Shown in pieces: positions 41,123 to 48,938 of a DNA stretch of 64,000 nt; the stretch's first letter is position 1; every line of letters begins with the position of its first letter. Source of the DNA: Streptomyces caelestis. Its GTDB lineage: Bacteria > Actinomycetota > Actinomycetes > Streptomycetales > Streptomycetaceae. The stretch spans positions 6,944,001 to 7,008,000 of the forward strand of contig NZ_JACHNE010000001.1 of NCBI RefSeq assembly GCF_014205255.1, written 5' to 3'. Both the position numbers and the translations under genes were made by a program. Below the pieces are notes generated by a model. It was not told where the DNA came from. It made no database searches and was given only the letters and a program-made list of their open reading frames with translations.

Positions 41123-41141
41123 TAAGGCTTGCCTTACCTTC
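41123..41141. promoter_or_regulatory. Iron-box-like site (DmdR/IdeR type)
   Basis: TAAGGCTTGCCTTA (41123-41136) is a 14-bp dyad with perfect 6-bp arms. Read on the minus strand the 19-mer matches about 13 of 19 positions of the actinobacterial iron box TTAGGTTAGGCTAACCTAA. It lies 150 bp upstream of the ferredoxin start, the only control-like site in the otherwise empty interval 40987-41294. Confidence 0.55.
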
Positions 41142-41294
41142 GAGAAATTCAGTCACCGGTCTTGAACCGATCTCCTTGACGCGTCCGTAATTCCCCCGCC
41201 AGTCTTTGCCGAGCCACGCCCCGATCGCCGCGTCGCACCGCGAAACCGAGGCGCTTCCGCACGCCAGCGCGGCGCCACCTTCGGGTACTTCACC

Positions 41295-41654
41295 GTGAGC
41301 AAGGCAATGGGGGACCTGTTGACCTTCGTAATCGCCCAGCCCTGCGTCGACGTCAAGGACAAGGCGTGTCTGGACGTCTGTCCCGTCGACTGCATCTACG
41401 AGGGCTCGCGCACCCTGTACATCCACCCCGACGAATGCATCGACTGTTCGGCCTGTGAACCGGTCTGCCCGGTCGAGGCGATCCACCGCGACACCGAACT
41501 CCCCGAGGAGTGGCAGGTGTACGAGCGGGTGAACGCCGAGTTCTTCACCGCCACGACCGGCCTCGGCTCACCGGGCGGCGCCAAGGAGGTCGGCCCCGTC
41601 GCGGCCGACCACGAGCACATCACCGAACTGCCCCGGTCGGCCGCCCACGCCTGA
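41295..41654 (+). CDS. 7Fe/8Fe bacterial-type ferredoxin
   Basis: This is a soluble electron carrier of about 119 residues. The first cluster motif reads CVDVKDKACLDVCPVDC and the second CIDCSACEPVCP, the pattern of FdxA-type 3Fe-4S/4Fe-4S ferredoxins, followed by a C-terminal tail that ends in DHEHITELPRSAAHA. The start is the GTG at 41295 or the ATG at 41307. It is the first gene of the radical SAM set and the natural one-electron donor for cleavage of S-adenosylmethionine by the three following enzymes. Confidence 0.92.
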   Translation: MSKAMGDLLTFVIAQPCVDVKDKACLDVCPVDCIYEGSRTLYIHPDECIDCSACEPVCPVEAIHRDTELPEEWQVYERVNAEFFTATTGLGSPGGAKEVGPVAADHEHITELPRSAAHA

Positions 41655-41730
41655 CGCGCCGACGAAACGGTTCCGCTCCGCACCACCGCACGGCACAACT
41701 GCCCACCTTTCTCTGACGGAAGGACAGTCC

Positions 41731-43167
41731 GTGACGCAGACGACCTGGAACCAGGAACCCCATCCGGCCCGGCTCGAGGAACGGCTCGACGACGACGTCG
41801 TGCGATGTCACCTCAGCCCCCGCAACTGCCGCATACGCCCCGGTCAGCACGGCTTCTGCATGGTGCGCGCCAACCGCGACGGACGCCTGGTCACCCTCAA
41901 CTACGGGCGCTCGGTGCACGCCACCGAGGAGACCATCGAGACCGAGGCCGTCTTCCACTACGCGCCCGGCGCCCGCATCCTCTCCATGGGCAACGTCGGC
42001 TGCATGCTCAACTGCGACTACTGCCACAACTGGAAGACGTCCCAGGCGCGTTACGTCGAGGACAAGGACGTCTACCACTACACGCCCGAGGAAGTCGTCG
42101 ACATCGCCCTCCGGCACGACATCAAGGTCATCTCCTGGACCTACAACGACCCGGTCGTGTGGCACGAGTTCGTCGTCGAGACCGCCGCCCTCGCCCAGGC
42201 CGCCGGCATCGTCAACCTCTACAAGTCCGCGTTCTTCATCAGCGGCGAGGCGATCGAGGAACTCATCCCCGTCATCGACATCTTCTCCGTGTCGATCAAG
42301 TCCCTCGACCCGAAGTACTACCGCAAGATCACCAAGGGCTGGCTGGAGCCGGTGCTGGAAGGCACCGAGCAGGTCTACCGGGCCGGAAAGCACGTCGAGG
42401 TCTCGACACTGATGGTCACCGACCTCAGCGACGACGAGAAGACGGCCCGCGACATGGCCACCTTCGTCGGTGAACGGCTGGACCCGTCGATCCCGACGCA
42501 CTTCGTGCGGTTCCACCCCGACTACAAGATGACCGACACCATCCGCACGCCCGTGGACCGCCTGGAACGCGCCCGCAAGGTCGCCCTCGACATGGGCCTG
42601 AACCACGTCTACCTCGGCAACGTCTACGACACCGAGTCCACCAACACCTGGTGCCGCCAGTGCGGCCTGCTCCAGGTCACCCGGTACGGCCTGAACGCCG
42701 ACCTGGTCGGGGTGGACGCCGACGGCGCCTGCGTGTCGTGCGGCACCCGCGCGCCCCTGAAGCTGCTGCCGGACGCCCGGCGCCGCAGCACGGTCCAGGA
42801 GCTGCCCGCCGGCGCCGGCCTCAACGTGGCGTCCTTCGACTGGCACGGTGACGTCCGCGCCCTCCACGTACAGATGCGCAACGAGTCCGACGCGCCCGCC
42901 ACCGCGTACACCCGCCGCCACGGCGATCCCGCCGCGGACGGCAGCTGGGAGATCGTCGAGCTCAAGCCGCGGGAGAGCTTCCGCTACATCGCGGCCAAGA
43001 GCACCCCCGACGAGCTCGGCGTCCAGGTGGCCATCCCGGACCGGTGCACCTCCAGCCTCCACCAGGTCTTCGACCGGGCCCACTTCCCGACCGTGGAGGT
43101 GGCCGCCGGAACCCTGAACCAGGACGTGTCCCCGCTGCCCCTCTTCCAGCCCGGCACCCGCCGCTGA
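41731..43167 (+). CDS. Radical SAM enzyme, AmrS/PflA-like, with extra C-terminal domain
   Basis: This 478-residue protein has an N-terminal extension (VRCHLSPRNCRIRPGQHGFC) and the radical SAM motif GNVGCMLNCDYCHNW (CxxxCxxC near residue 90-97), followed by SAM-binding-like SWTYNDPVVWHEF and VSTLMVTDLSDDE. The layout is that of AmrS of the AmmeMemoRadiSam group and of pyruvate-formate-lyase activases. A late cysteine cluster (WCRQCG, CVSCGTRAP) could bind zinc or a second cluster. The last 120 residues form a beta-rich domain not typical of AmrS. AmmeMemo partners are absent here. The substrate is unknown. Confidence 0.85.
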   Translation: MTQTTWNQEPHPARLEERLDDDVVRCHLSPRNCRIRPGQHGFCMVRANRDGRLVTLNYGRSVHATEETIETEAVFHYAPGARILSMGNVGCMLNCDYCHNWKTSQARYVEDKDVYHYTPEEVVDIALRHDIKVISWTYNDPVVWHEFVVETAALAQAAGIVNLYKSAFFISGEAIEELIPVIDIFSVSIKSLDPKYYRKITKGWLEPVLEGTEQVYRAGKHVEVSTLMVTDLSDDEKTARDMATFVGERLDPSIPTHFVRFHPDYKMTDTIRTPVDRLERARKVALDMGLNHVYLGNVYDTESTNTWCRQCGLLQVTRYGLNADLVGVDADGACVSCGTRAPLKLLPDARRRSTVQELPAGAGLNVASFDWHGDVRALHVQMRNESDAPATAYTRRHGDPAADGSWEIVELKPRESFRYIAAKSTPDELGVQVAIPDRCTSSLHQVFDRAHFPTVEVAAGTLNQDVSPLPLFQPGTRR

Positions 43168-43207
43168 ACCCCGTCCCGGTACCAGGGAGACAAAGGGGAG
43201 AACCGAC

Positions 43208-44713
43208 ATGAGGCACGGAACCGACTACCGTGTGCTGCCCTTCAGCGACGACACCTCCGCGGTGTTCCTCACCGACAACCACCGGCTGCTGCTGGCCCCG
43301 GCCGGCACCGCCGAGCGCCTGGAGTCCGGCGTCGACAGCCTGTTGCCCGCGGAGCGGCAGGCGTGGGAGCGCATGCGGCAGGCCGTCGGCGCGGACGAGG
43401 GTGTCAACCGCTCGCGGCTGCACGAGAGTTCACTGTCCGACGGGGCCGACTTCGCGGTCAACGTCAACCTCACCAACGTCTGCAACCTCGCCTGCACCTA
43501 CTGTTTCGCGGAGGGCGGGGACTACGGCCGTATCACCGAGGCCATGGGCGAGCACTCGATCGCCTGGATCTTCGACTTCATCGAGCGCAACGCCGTGCCC
43601 GGACAACGCGTCCGGTTCGAGTTCTTCGGCGGCGAACCGCTGGCGAACTTCGCCGTGATCCGGAAGATCTGCGAGCGCGCCCGGACCGTCTCGCAGCGGG
43701 ACGGCACCGAGTTCGTGCACCGCATCTCCACCAACCTCACGCTGATGCCGCAGGGCATCGAGGAGCTGTTCCGCGAGTACCGCTTCATCGTCTCGGTCTC
43801 CATCGACGGCGGTCGCGAGGTGCAGGACGCCAACCGGCCCTCCAAGAACGGCATGGGGTCCTACGACCGGATCATGCGCAACCTCTGGCGGCTGCGGGAG
43901 GCCTGCGGCGACGACATCACGCTGGTGGCGCGGATGACGATCGCCACGGGCGAGCCCAGCCTCAAGGACAGCGTGCACGACCTGTGGCAGCTGGACCTGT
44001 TCGACTACTTCCAGATCTATCCGGGCGTGTACCCGGTGGAGAAGGACACGAAGGTCCCCATCGCCCTCACCCTCGGCGACCGCAAGCTCTCCGAGCCGCA
44101 GGGCATCCAGTACATCAACCACTTCCTCCAGCCCGGCATCGTCGAGCAGTTCAAGGACTTTCTCCTCCACTACCCGTCCCTCTTCGCACCCGGCAACCGC
44201 TTCAAGGGCGTGCTGGAGTACGAGCGGACCGTGCAGATGGTCACCGAGGGGGCCACCGCCCTCGCCTTCTGCTCCGGAGGCCGGACGTACTACACGCACT
44301 CACCCGACGGCAGCATCAGCCCCTGCCACCGCCTCGTCGGCGACGAGAGCTTCGACGTCGGCACCGGCTCCGAGGGGATCACCCGGGAGCACCCCGAGTG
44401 GCGGCGCACCGTCGACGAACACCCCGTGTGCGGCGCGTGCTGGGCCCGCTACCTGTGCGGTGGCGGCTGCCGGCAGGAGAACCACGTGGCCTCCGGGGAC
44501 GTCAACGTCCTCAACGACGAGTCGTGCCAGTACCAGCTGATGCTGGCCGAGGAGGTCATCAAGATGCTGGCCAGGTCCACGGCCGACTACCGGGCGCGCT
44601 CCCGGGACCGGTACGACGACCTGTTCGTCTCCTGCGGCCGCCCCGTGGTCCCCAACGACCGGCCCGCCCTGGACCAGCCCACCGGCTACGAGCCCTTCCG
44701 GGTGCTCTGCTGA
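43208..44713 (+). CDS. Radical SAM/SPASM-domain enzyme
   Basis: This 501-residue protein resembles peptide-modifying radical SAM maturases. After an N-terminal part (YRVLPFSDDTSAVFLT) comes NVCNLACTYCFAEGGDYG with CxxxCxxC near residue 96, EFFGGEPLANF (GGE motif) and VSVSIDGG. The C-terminal SPASM region has FCSGGRTYY, ISPCHRL and CGACWARYLCGGGCRQE plus a final CQYQ, enough cysteines for two auxiliary 4Fe-4S clusters. Relatives install crosslinks such as thioethers in ribosomal peptides, but no precursor peptide is obvious next to it. It ends in YEPFRVLC. AAAGGGGAG precedes the ATG. Confidence 0.9.
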   Translation: MRHGTDYRVLPFSDDTSAVFLTDNHRLLLAPAGTAERLESGVDSLLPAERQAWERMRQAVGADEGVNRSRLHESSLSDGADFAVNVNLTNVCNLACTYCFAEGGDYGRITEAMGEHSIAWIFDFIERNAVPGQRVRFEFFGGEPLANFAVIRKICERARTVSQRDGTEFVHRISTNLTLMPQGIEELFREYRFIVSVSIDGGREVQDANRPSKNGMGSYDRIMRNLWRLREACGDDITLVARMTIATGEPSLKDSVHDLWQLDLFDYFQIYPGVYPVEKDTKVPIALTLGDRKLSEPQGIQYINHFLQPGIVEQFKDFLLHYPSLFAPGNRFKGVLEYERTVQMVTEGATALAFCSGGRTYYTHSPDGSISPCHRLVGDESFDVGTGSEGITREHPEWRRTVDEHPVCGACWARYLCGGGCRQENHVASGDVNVLNDESCQYQLMLAEEVIKMLARSTADYRARSRDRYDDLFVSCGRPVVPNDRPALDQPTGYEPFRVLC

Positions 44714-44780
44714 CGGTCCCCGTCCCGCCCGGTCACCCCTCCGCCTCCGTACGGCGAGCCTGACAAGGAGCAGCAGCCAG

Positions 44781-46079
44781 ATGGCCGAGAAGATCGTTCG
44801 CCGCAACATCCACACCTACCCCTTCAAGTACCGCAAGCACGAGTACGAGGAGTACTTCCGGCCCGAGAACGCCGTGCTCTACCTGCACGTGCCGTTCTGC
44901 ATCACCAAGTGCGGGTTCTGCGACTACACCGTCTACATCAACAAGAACGAGCAGCACTTCGCGCAGTACGTCGACGCCCTGGAGAAGGAGATCCGCGCCT
45001 TCGCCGCCAACCGGGTGTTCCCCGCCTTCCGCGTGGACGCCGTCTACTTCGGCGGCGGTACGCCCGGCATCCTCACCGGCGACCAGACGGCCCGGCTGCT
45101 CGACGTGTGCCGCGAGTCCTTCGAGTTCAACGAAGGGGCGGAGATCGCCCTGGAGTTCGACCCCTCGACGGTGGACGCGGCCAAGATCGAGCGCATGCGC
45201 GAGTCCGGCTTCAACCGGCTCAACCTGGGGATCCAGGCGTTCGACGACCGCCTGCTGGAGATCTGCAACCGTTCGCACGACCTGGCCACCGCCGAGCGGG
45301 CCTACCGGACCATCGTCGACGGCGGTTTCACCCACACCAACATCGACCTGATCTTCCCGCTGCCCGACCAGTCCCTGGACGACTGGAAGCACAGCGTGGA
45401 CCGGGCGATCGAGCTGGAACCCGCCTGCATCACCGCCTACGGCCTGGAGATCTGGCCCAAGACCGCGTTCCACTCGCTGATCAAGTCCGGGAAGATGGCG
45501 TTGCCGACGCCCGAGGACGAAGCGCGCATGTACGAGTACGCCATCGACGCGCTGGAGGCGGCGGGGTTCAAGCGCCGCAGCTCGACCGGCTACTACCACC
45601 CCGACCGCTGCCAGGACTACTCGCGGTTCCTGGAGTACTACTGGCGCACCTGGCCGATGATCGGCTTCGGCGTGTCCTCGAAGAGCGTGATCCACGACCG
45701 GCTCTTCGTGAACGTCAAGCCGCTCAAGCAGTACTACGAGCTGGTGGAGGAAGGCAAGGTCCCGCTCGATTTCGCCACGTATCTCACCAAGGAGCAGGAG
45801 ATGCGTCGGGTCATGATCCGTGGCCTGAAAATGTGCGAGATCTACCGCAGCGACTTCGAGAACCGGTTCGGAGTCACGATGGAGGACGTCTTCGGCAATG
45901 AACTGGAACAGCTTCTCGACAAGGGCTGGCTGGAAAAGCAGGGCGACGACGTGTATTCGCTGACCCGGGCCGGACAACTGCTGTCCACGAATGTCTACGA
46001 GATGTTCTACGCGCCGGAGGACCTGAGTCCAGCGGCCCCCGGTGAGGTACGCTTCGGAATATCCGAACTCGTCGAATGA
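44781..46079 (+). CDS. HemN/HemW-like radical SAM enzyme
   Basis: The 432-residue protein is a member of the oxygen-independent coproporphyrinogen oxidase superfamily: LYLHVPFCITKCGFCDY (CxxxCxxC near residue 45), YFGGGTPGIL, GIQAFDDRLLEICNRSH and a C-terminal winged-helix-like HemN_C region. Superfamily members include HemN, the heme chaperone HemW, ChuW-type heme-opening methyltransferases and C-methyltransferases of antibiotic pathways. Its unusual N-terminus (YPFKYRKHEYEEYFRP) sets it apart from housekeeping HemW. The operon context (ferredoxin, two other radical SAM enzymes, exporter) favours a biosynthetic or heme-related role over porphyrin synthesis. Confidence 0.85.
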   Translation: MAEKIVRRNIHTYPFKYRKHEYEEYFRPENAVLYLHVPFCITKCGFCDYTVYINKNEQHFAQYVDALEKEIRAFAANRVFPAFRVDAVYFGGGTPGILTGDQTARLLDVCRESFEFNEGAEIALEFDPSTVDAAKIERMRESGFNRLNLGIQAFDDRLLEICNRSHDLATAERAYRTIVDGGFTHTNIDLIFPLPDQSLDDWKHSVDRAIELEPACITAYGLEIWPKTAFHSLIKSGKMALPTPEDEARMYEYAIDALEAAGFKRRSSTGYYHPDRCQDYSRFLEYYWRTWPMIGFGVSSKSVIHDRLFVNVKPLKQYYELVEEGKVPLDFATYLTKEQEMRRVMIRGLKMCEIYRSDFENRFGVTMEDVFGNELEQLLDKGWLEKQGDDVYSLTRAGQLLSTNVYEMFYAPEDLSPAAPGEVRFGISELVE

Positions 46080-46177
46080 CCTGACCGACGGGTGTGCCGC
46101 GAGGAGGCGGGGGGATTGGCGCAAACTCGTTTATCGGGGACCGGGGGGAACGGCGTGGAACAGCGGGGGAGCGGACG

Positions 46178-46807
46178 GTGAGCGTGATCCCGGCCTGGAG
46201 TGCGGGTCTCGGACTCGGTTTCCTCGTCGCCCTGCCGCTCGGTCCCATCGGACTGCTGTGTGTGCGCAGTGTTCTGCGCAACGGCTTTCTGTGCGGATTC
46301 GCCATCGGCCTCGGCGCGGCGGCCATCGACGTGCTGTACGCCGGCCTGGGCCTGGCGGGGGTCGGCAAGCTGCTGGACATCCCGGTGCTGCGGACCGCTC
46401 TCGGGCTCGCCGGTGCCGTGGTCATGGCGTATCTGGGCTTCCGTTCGGTGCGTTCGGCCTTCCGGGCCAGGAGTGCGGTCGTCGACGCTGAGGGCGAGAC
46501 GGTGCAGCCGTGGGAGGCGTTCCGTACGGCTCTCACGGCGACGGCGGCCAACCCGGCGACGATCGGCTACTGGGCGGCGGCCTTCGCCGCCGCCACGGCG
46601 GCGAACGTCACCGACACCCTCGCGGACTCGCTGGCCATGCTCGTCGGCGTCGGCTCCGGCACGCTGCTGTGGTTCACCACCCTCAGCACCGGGGCCGTGC
46701 TGTTCCGCCGCTACTTCACCTCCCGGATGCTCCAGGGCGTGGACCTCCTGGCGGGCCTGGGCGTCATCTTCTTCGGCGGCGTCCTCGCGTACCAGGCCAT
46801 CGCCTGA
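46178..46807 (+). CDS. LysE-family exporter
   Basis: This 209-residue membrane protein has about six helices and the LysE/RhtB opening (GLGLGFLVALPLGPIGLLCV), with GFAIGLGAAAIDVLYAGLGL and TATAANPATIGYW, the latter being the family's conserved NP motif. The GTG at 46178 is the most likely start. It closes the radical SAM gene set and is the candidate exporter for its product, probably a small amino-acid-like compound. Confidence 0.82.
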   Translation: MSVIPAWSAGLGLGFLVALPLGPIGLLCVRSVLRNGFLCGFAIGLGAAAIDVLYAGLGLAGVGKLLDIPVLRTALGLAGAVVMAYLGFRSVRSAFRARSAVVDAEGETVQPWEAFRTALTATAANPATIGYWAAAFAAATAANVTDTLADSLAMLVGVGSGTLLWFTTLSTGAVLFRRYFTSRMLQGVDLLAGLGVIFFGGVLAYQAIA

Positions 46808-47625
46808 CGCGGCGGTGTACGGCGGTCCGGAGCTGTTCGGTTCCACCCGGGCTTGTCGGTGTCGGCGACGCGGCCGGGTACGGCCCGAATACGACCCCCG
46901 AGTCCGGCCGGGTCCGGTGTCGCCCTGCCGGCCCGCCCGCCGCTGGGGCGGCCTCGCCGCTGCACCGTCGGTCGCCTCGCTGCTCGAACGCCGCCGGTCG
47001 CGTCGCTGCTCCAATCCCGGCGGCCTTCCGCGCTCCACCCCCCGGCTGCCCCCGGCGCTCCGTCGTCGGGGGCCCTGCCGCTCCACCCGGAGGCTCCGGT
47101 GCTCCATCGTCGGCGGCCCTACTGTCCGATCCGAACGGCTCGCCGTCCCACCTCGGCGGCCGCTCTGTTCCACAGCCCCGGCCGCCGTCCCGCCCCCGCT
47201 CCGCAGCCGGGCCGCTGGGAGAGTGTTTTCTGACCGGCTGGGACAGTTTTTTTCACGCGTCGCCAATGGCCTGTTTCTTATGCGCACCGGACCCGTCAGC
47301 AGTGTGCACAGGAACGTGTCCACCCTCGTCGCCGGATTCGGCGGATTGACCTCAACCGATCGCACCGCCACCTTGCAGGACCTGCACTGCCTTTTCGGCG
47401 AGGTCCCGGAGTTGCCCGAAGGCCTGGGGGAATCGGGTTCCCGCGTTGATGCGTCGCTCTGTCATGCCGACCAATTCTCGGTGTTCCCCGGTGGGTAATA
47501 CAGCGGCCTTTCTCGGTCGTCCCCGAGGTGGAGGACGATGGAGAACAAGGAGCGTGAATGCGAATGTGCCGGTCCGCCCCGGCGTCGGCTAGGGTCGCAC
47601 AGGTCACGACGGTTCTGGGGGCAGC
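46808..47625. other. Long region without a clear gene
   Basis: No frame here has convincing codon bias or family similarity. The left part (46900-47210) is very C-rich and carries degenerate repeats. The part around 47220-47300 is AT-richer (a T-run at 47247-47253), and TAGGGT at 47590-47595 is a possible -10 for the next gene. A 27-residue cysteine-rich frame (47266-47349) is discussed under findings. Confidence 0.6.
47055..47120. repeat. Degenerate direct repeat, 44-bp period
   Basis: GCGCTCCGTCGTCGGGGGCC (start of a 22-mer at 47055-47076) recurs at 47099-47120 with three mismatches in 22. A weaker third echo (TCGGCGGCC) lies near 47153. No coding frame explains it. Confidence 0.5.
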
Positions 47626-47877
47626 ATGCGACTGAGAGTGGAGTTCACGACCGAGCCCTTCGACCTCGACGAGGCACCCGCGCACGCGCTGGTCGCCCGC
47701 GAGGTCGTGGAGGCCGCCGAACTGGACGCCGTGGACGTCGGCCCGTTCGGCAACACCGCCGAGGGTGGTGCCGACGCGGTGCTCACCGCCGTGGACGCCC
47801 TGCTCCGCAAAACCCTGGAGGCGGGCGCCACCCGGGTCTCGCTCCAGGTCAACGTGATCGAGGAGGGCGAGGCATGA
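47626..47877 (+). CDS. Small thiamine-binding-like (MTH1187/COG0011-type) protein
   Basis: The 83-residue protein starts MRLRVEFTTEPFDLDEAPAH and contains VDVGPFGNTAEGGADAV, which fits the beta-alpha-beta fold of the MTH1187/YkoF-type family, some of whose members bind thiamine pyrimidine moieties. The match is by pattern only. Its stop overlaps the next start (ATGA), so it is co-translated with the YheO-type regulator and may deliver a ligand signal to it. Confidence 0.5.
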   Translation: MRLRVEFTTEPFDLDEAPAHALVAREVVEAAELDAVDVGPFGNTAEGGADAVLTAVDALLRKTLEAGATRVSLQVNVIEEGEA

Positions 47878-48242
47878 GCGGCGCCGGGGACGAGCCGTTC
47901 ATCGCGGCCGTGAAACCCCTGGTCGACGCCATGGGCGGCGAGATGATCCCGCCGGACGAGGCCGGCCCCGACGACGTCGTCCTGTCCTGGGAGGGCCGCG
48001 ACGCCGTCGCCGTACGGCTGCCGCAGCTCGCCGACTCCCTCGATCACATCCTCGCCGCCATGGAGCGCCGCAAGGGCATGCCGCTGGCCGACCTCGACCG
48101 CAAGGCCAAGCAGGAGGTCGTACGGACACTCGAGGCGCGTGGCGCCTTCTCCGTACGGCACGGAGTGGAGACCGTGGCGAGTGCCCTGGGCGTCAGCCGC
48201 TTCACCGTCTACAACTACCTCAACCGCGAGAAGGGGACCTGA
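47874..48242 (+). CDS. YheO/DauR-type helix-turn-helix regulator
   Basis: The 122-residue protein ends with RRKGMPLADLDRKAKQEVVR, then GAFSVRHGVETVASALGVS and FTVYNYLNRE, the C-terminal HTH arrangement of YheO/DauR regulators. The N-terminal PAS_6 sensor typical of the family is shortened to about 60 residues. It sits immediately upstream of the urate degradation genes in the same direction and is a candidate local regulator. It is not the IclR-type AllR. Confidence 0.7.
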   Translation: MSGAGDEPFIAAVKPLVDAMGGEMIPPDEAGPDDVVLSWEGRDAVAVRLPQLADSLDHILAAMERRKGMPLADLDRKAKQEVVRTLEARGAFSVRHGVETVASALGVSRFTVYNYLNREKGT

Positions 48243-48312
48243 CGGACCGGGCTCAGGGCCCGCGGGCTCGCGCCCTGACCAGGCCCGTGTCCGGCTTCGC
48301 CGCCTCGCCGGG

Positions 48313-48371
48313 TTTCGTCACACGGAATTTTCAACAAACTGTTGACGTGCTGTCGGGGGAGGGCGTTAGCT
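48313..48371 (+). promoter_or_regulatory. uraD operon promoter with operator boxes
   Basis: TTTCGTCACACGGAA (48313-48327) matches the first box of the gcl and hyi sites. It is followed by the perfect dyad TCAACAAACTGTTGA (48331-48345) whose right arm overlaps TTGACG (48342-48347); an 18-bp spacer leads to TTAGCT (48366-48371). A bound repressor would cover the -35. Confidence 0.6.
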
Positions 48372-48421
48372 ATCGGCACGCCCGTCCAGCACGAAGGCCG
48401 TACCCGGCCACGGAGGCTCCC

Positions 48422-48931
48422 GTGACGTCCACTTCCACGCCGCCGGGCCTGGCCCGGTTCAACGCCCTCGAGGAGCACGCGGCCTTCACCGCGCTCCACG
48501 AGGCGTGCGCTTCCACGGCGTGGGTGAAGCGGCTGCTCGCCGCCCGCCCCTACGCCACCCCCGAGGCCCTGTACGCCGCGAGCGACGCCGCCATGGCGGA
48601 GCTGACGGCAGACGATCTCGCGGAGGCGATGGCCGGTCACCCGCCCATCGGCCGCCCGAGACCCGGCGACCCCACCTCGGCCCGGGAGCAGCGCGGCATG
48701 GCCGGCGCCTCCGAGGCGCTCAAGGCGGAGATGCTGGAGCTGAACCTCGCCTACCAGGAGAAGTTCGGCCACGTCTTCCTGATCTGCGCCACCGGCCGGA
48801 CCGGCGAGCAGATGCGCGACGCGGTCAGGGAACGGATCGGCAACACGCCGGAGCGGGAGCGGGAGATCGTCCGCACCGAACTGGGGAAGATCAACCGCAT
48901 CCGCCTGGCCCGACTCGTCGAAGAGGACTGA
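48422..48931 (+). CDS. uraD: 2-oxo-4-hydroxy-4-carboxy-5-ureidoimidazoline (OHCU) decarboxylase
   Basis: This enzyme converts OHCU to (S)-allantoin, the third step of urate breakdown. The 169-residue all-helical protein has the active-site HPPIGRPRP motif and TSAREQRGMAGA, followed by LAYQEKFGHVFLICATGR, all family hallmarks. The GTG start has GGAGG five bases upstream. It is the first gene of the uraD-uraH-uricase operon. Confidence 0.94.
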   Translation: MTSTSTPPGLARFNALEEHAAFTALHEACASTAWVKRLLAARPYATPEALYAASDAAMAELTADDLAEAMAGHPPIGRPRPGDPTSAREQRGMAGASEALKAEMLELNLAYQEKFGHVFLICATGRTGEQMRDAVRERIGNTPEREREIVRTELGKINRIRLARLVEED

Positions 48932-48938
48932 CAGCAGC

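Noticed and set aside
40987..41294. Search for the LmbU-type target palindrome CGCCGGCG upstream of the ferredoxin gene
   Set aside because: No exact copy of CGCCGGCG is present in this interval, so direct control by the LmbU-type protein cannot be argued from the sequence.
41731..46079. Interpretation of the radical SAM genes as a mycofactocin or PQQ locus
   Set aside because: No MftA/PqqA-type precursor, recognition-element protein or partner dehydrogenases are present, and the SPASM protein does not read like MftC or PqqE.
46900..47210. C-rich repeats considered as a CRISPR-like array
   Set aside because: Only two copies are recognisable with 44-bp period and mismatches; no constant repeat, no spacers of even length and no cas genes.
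46200..47498. 432-residue plus-strand frame running beyond the exporter
   Set aside because: Ser/Pro/Arg-rich shadow of the LysE-type gene in another frame continuing into non-coding DNA; no family similarity.
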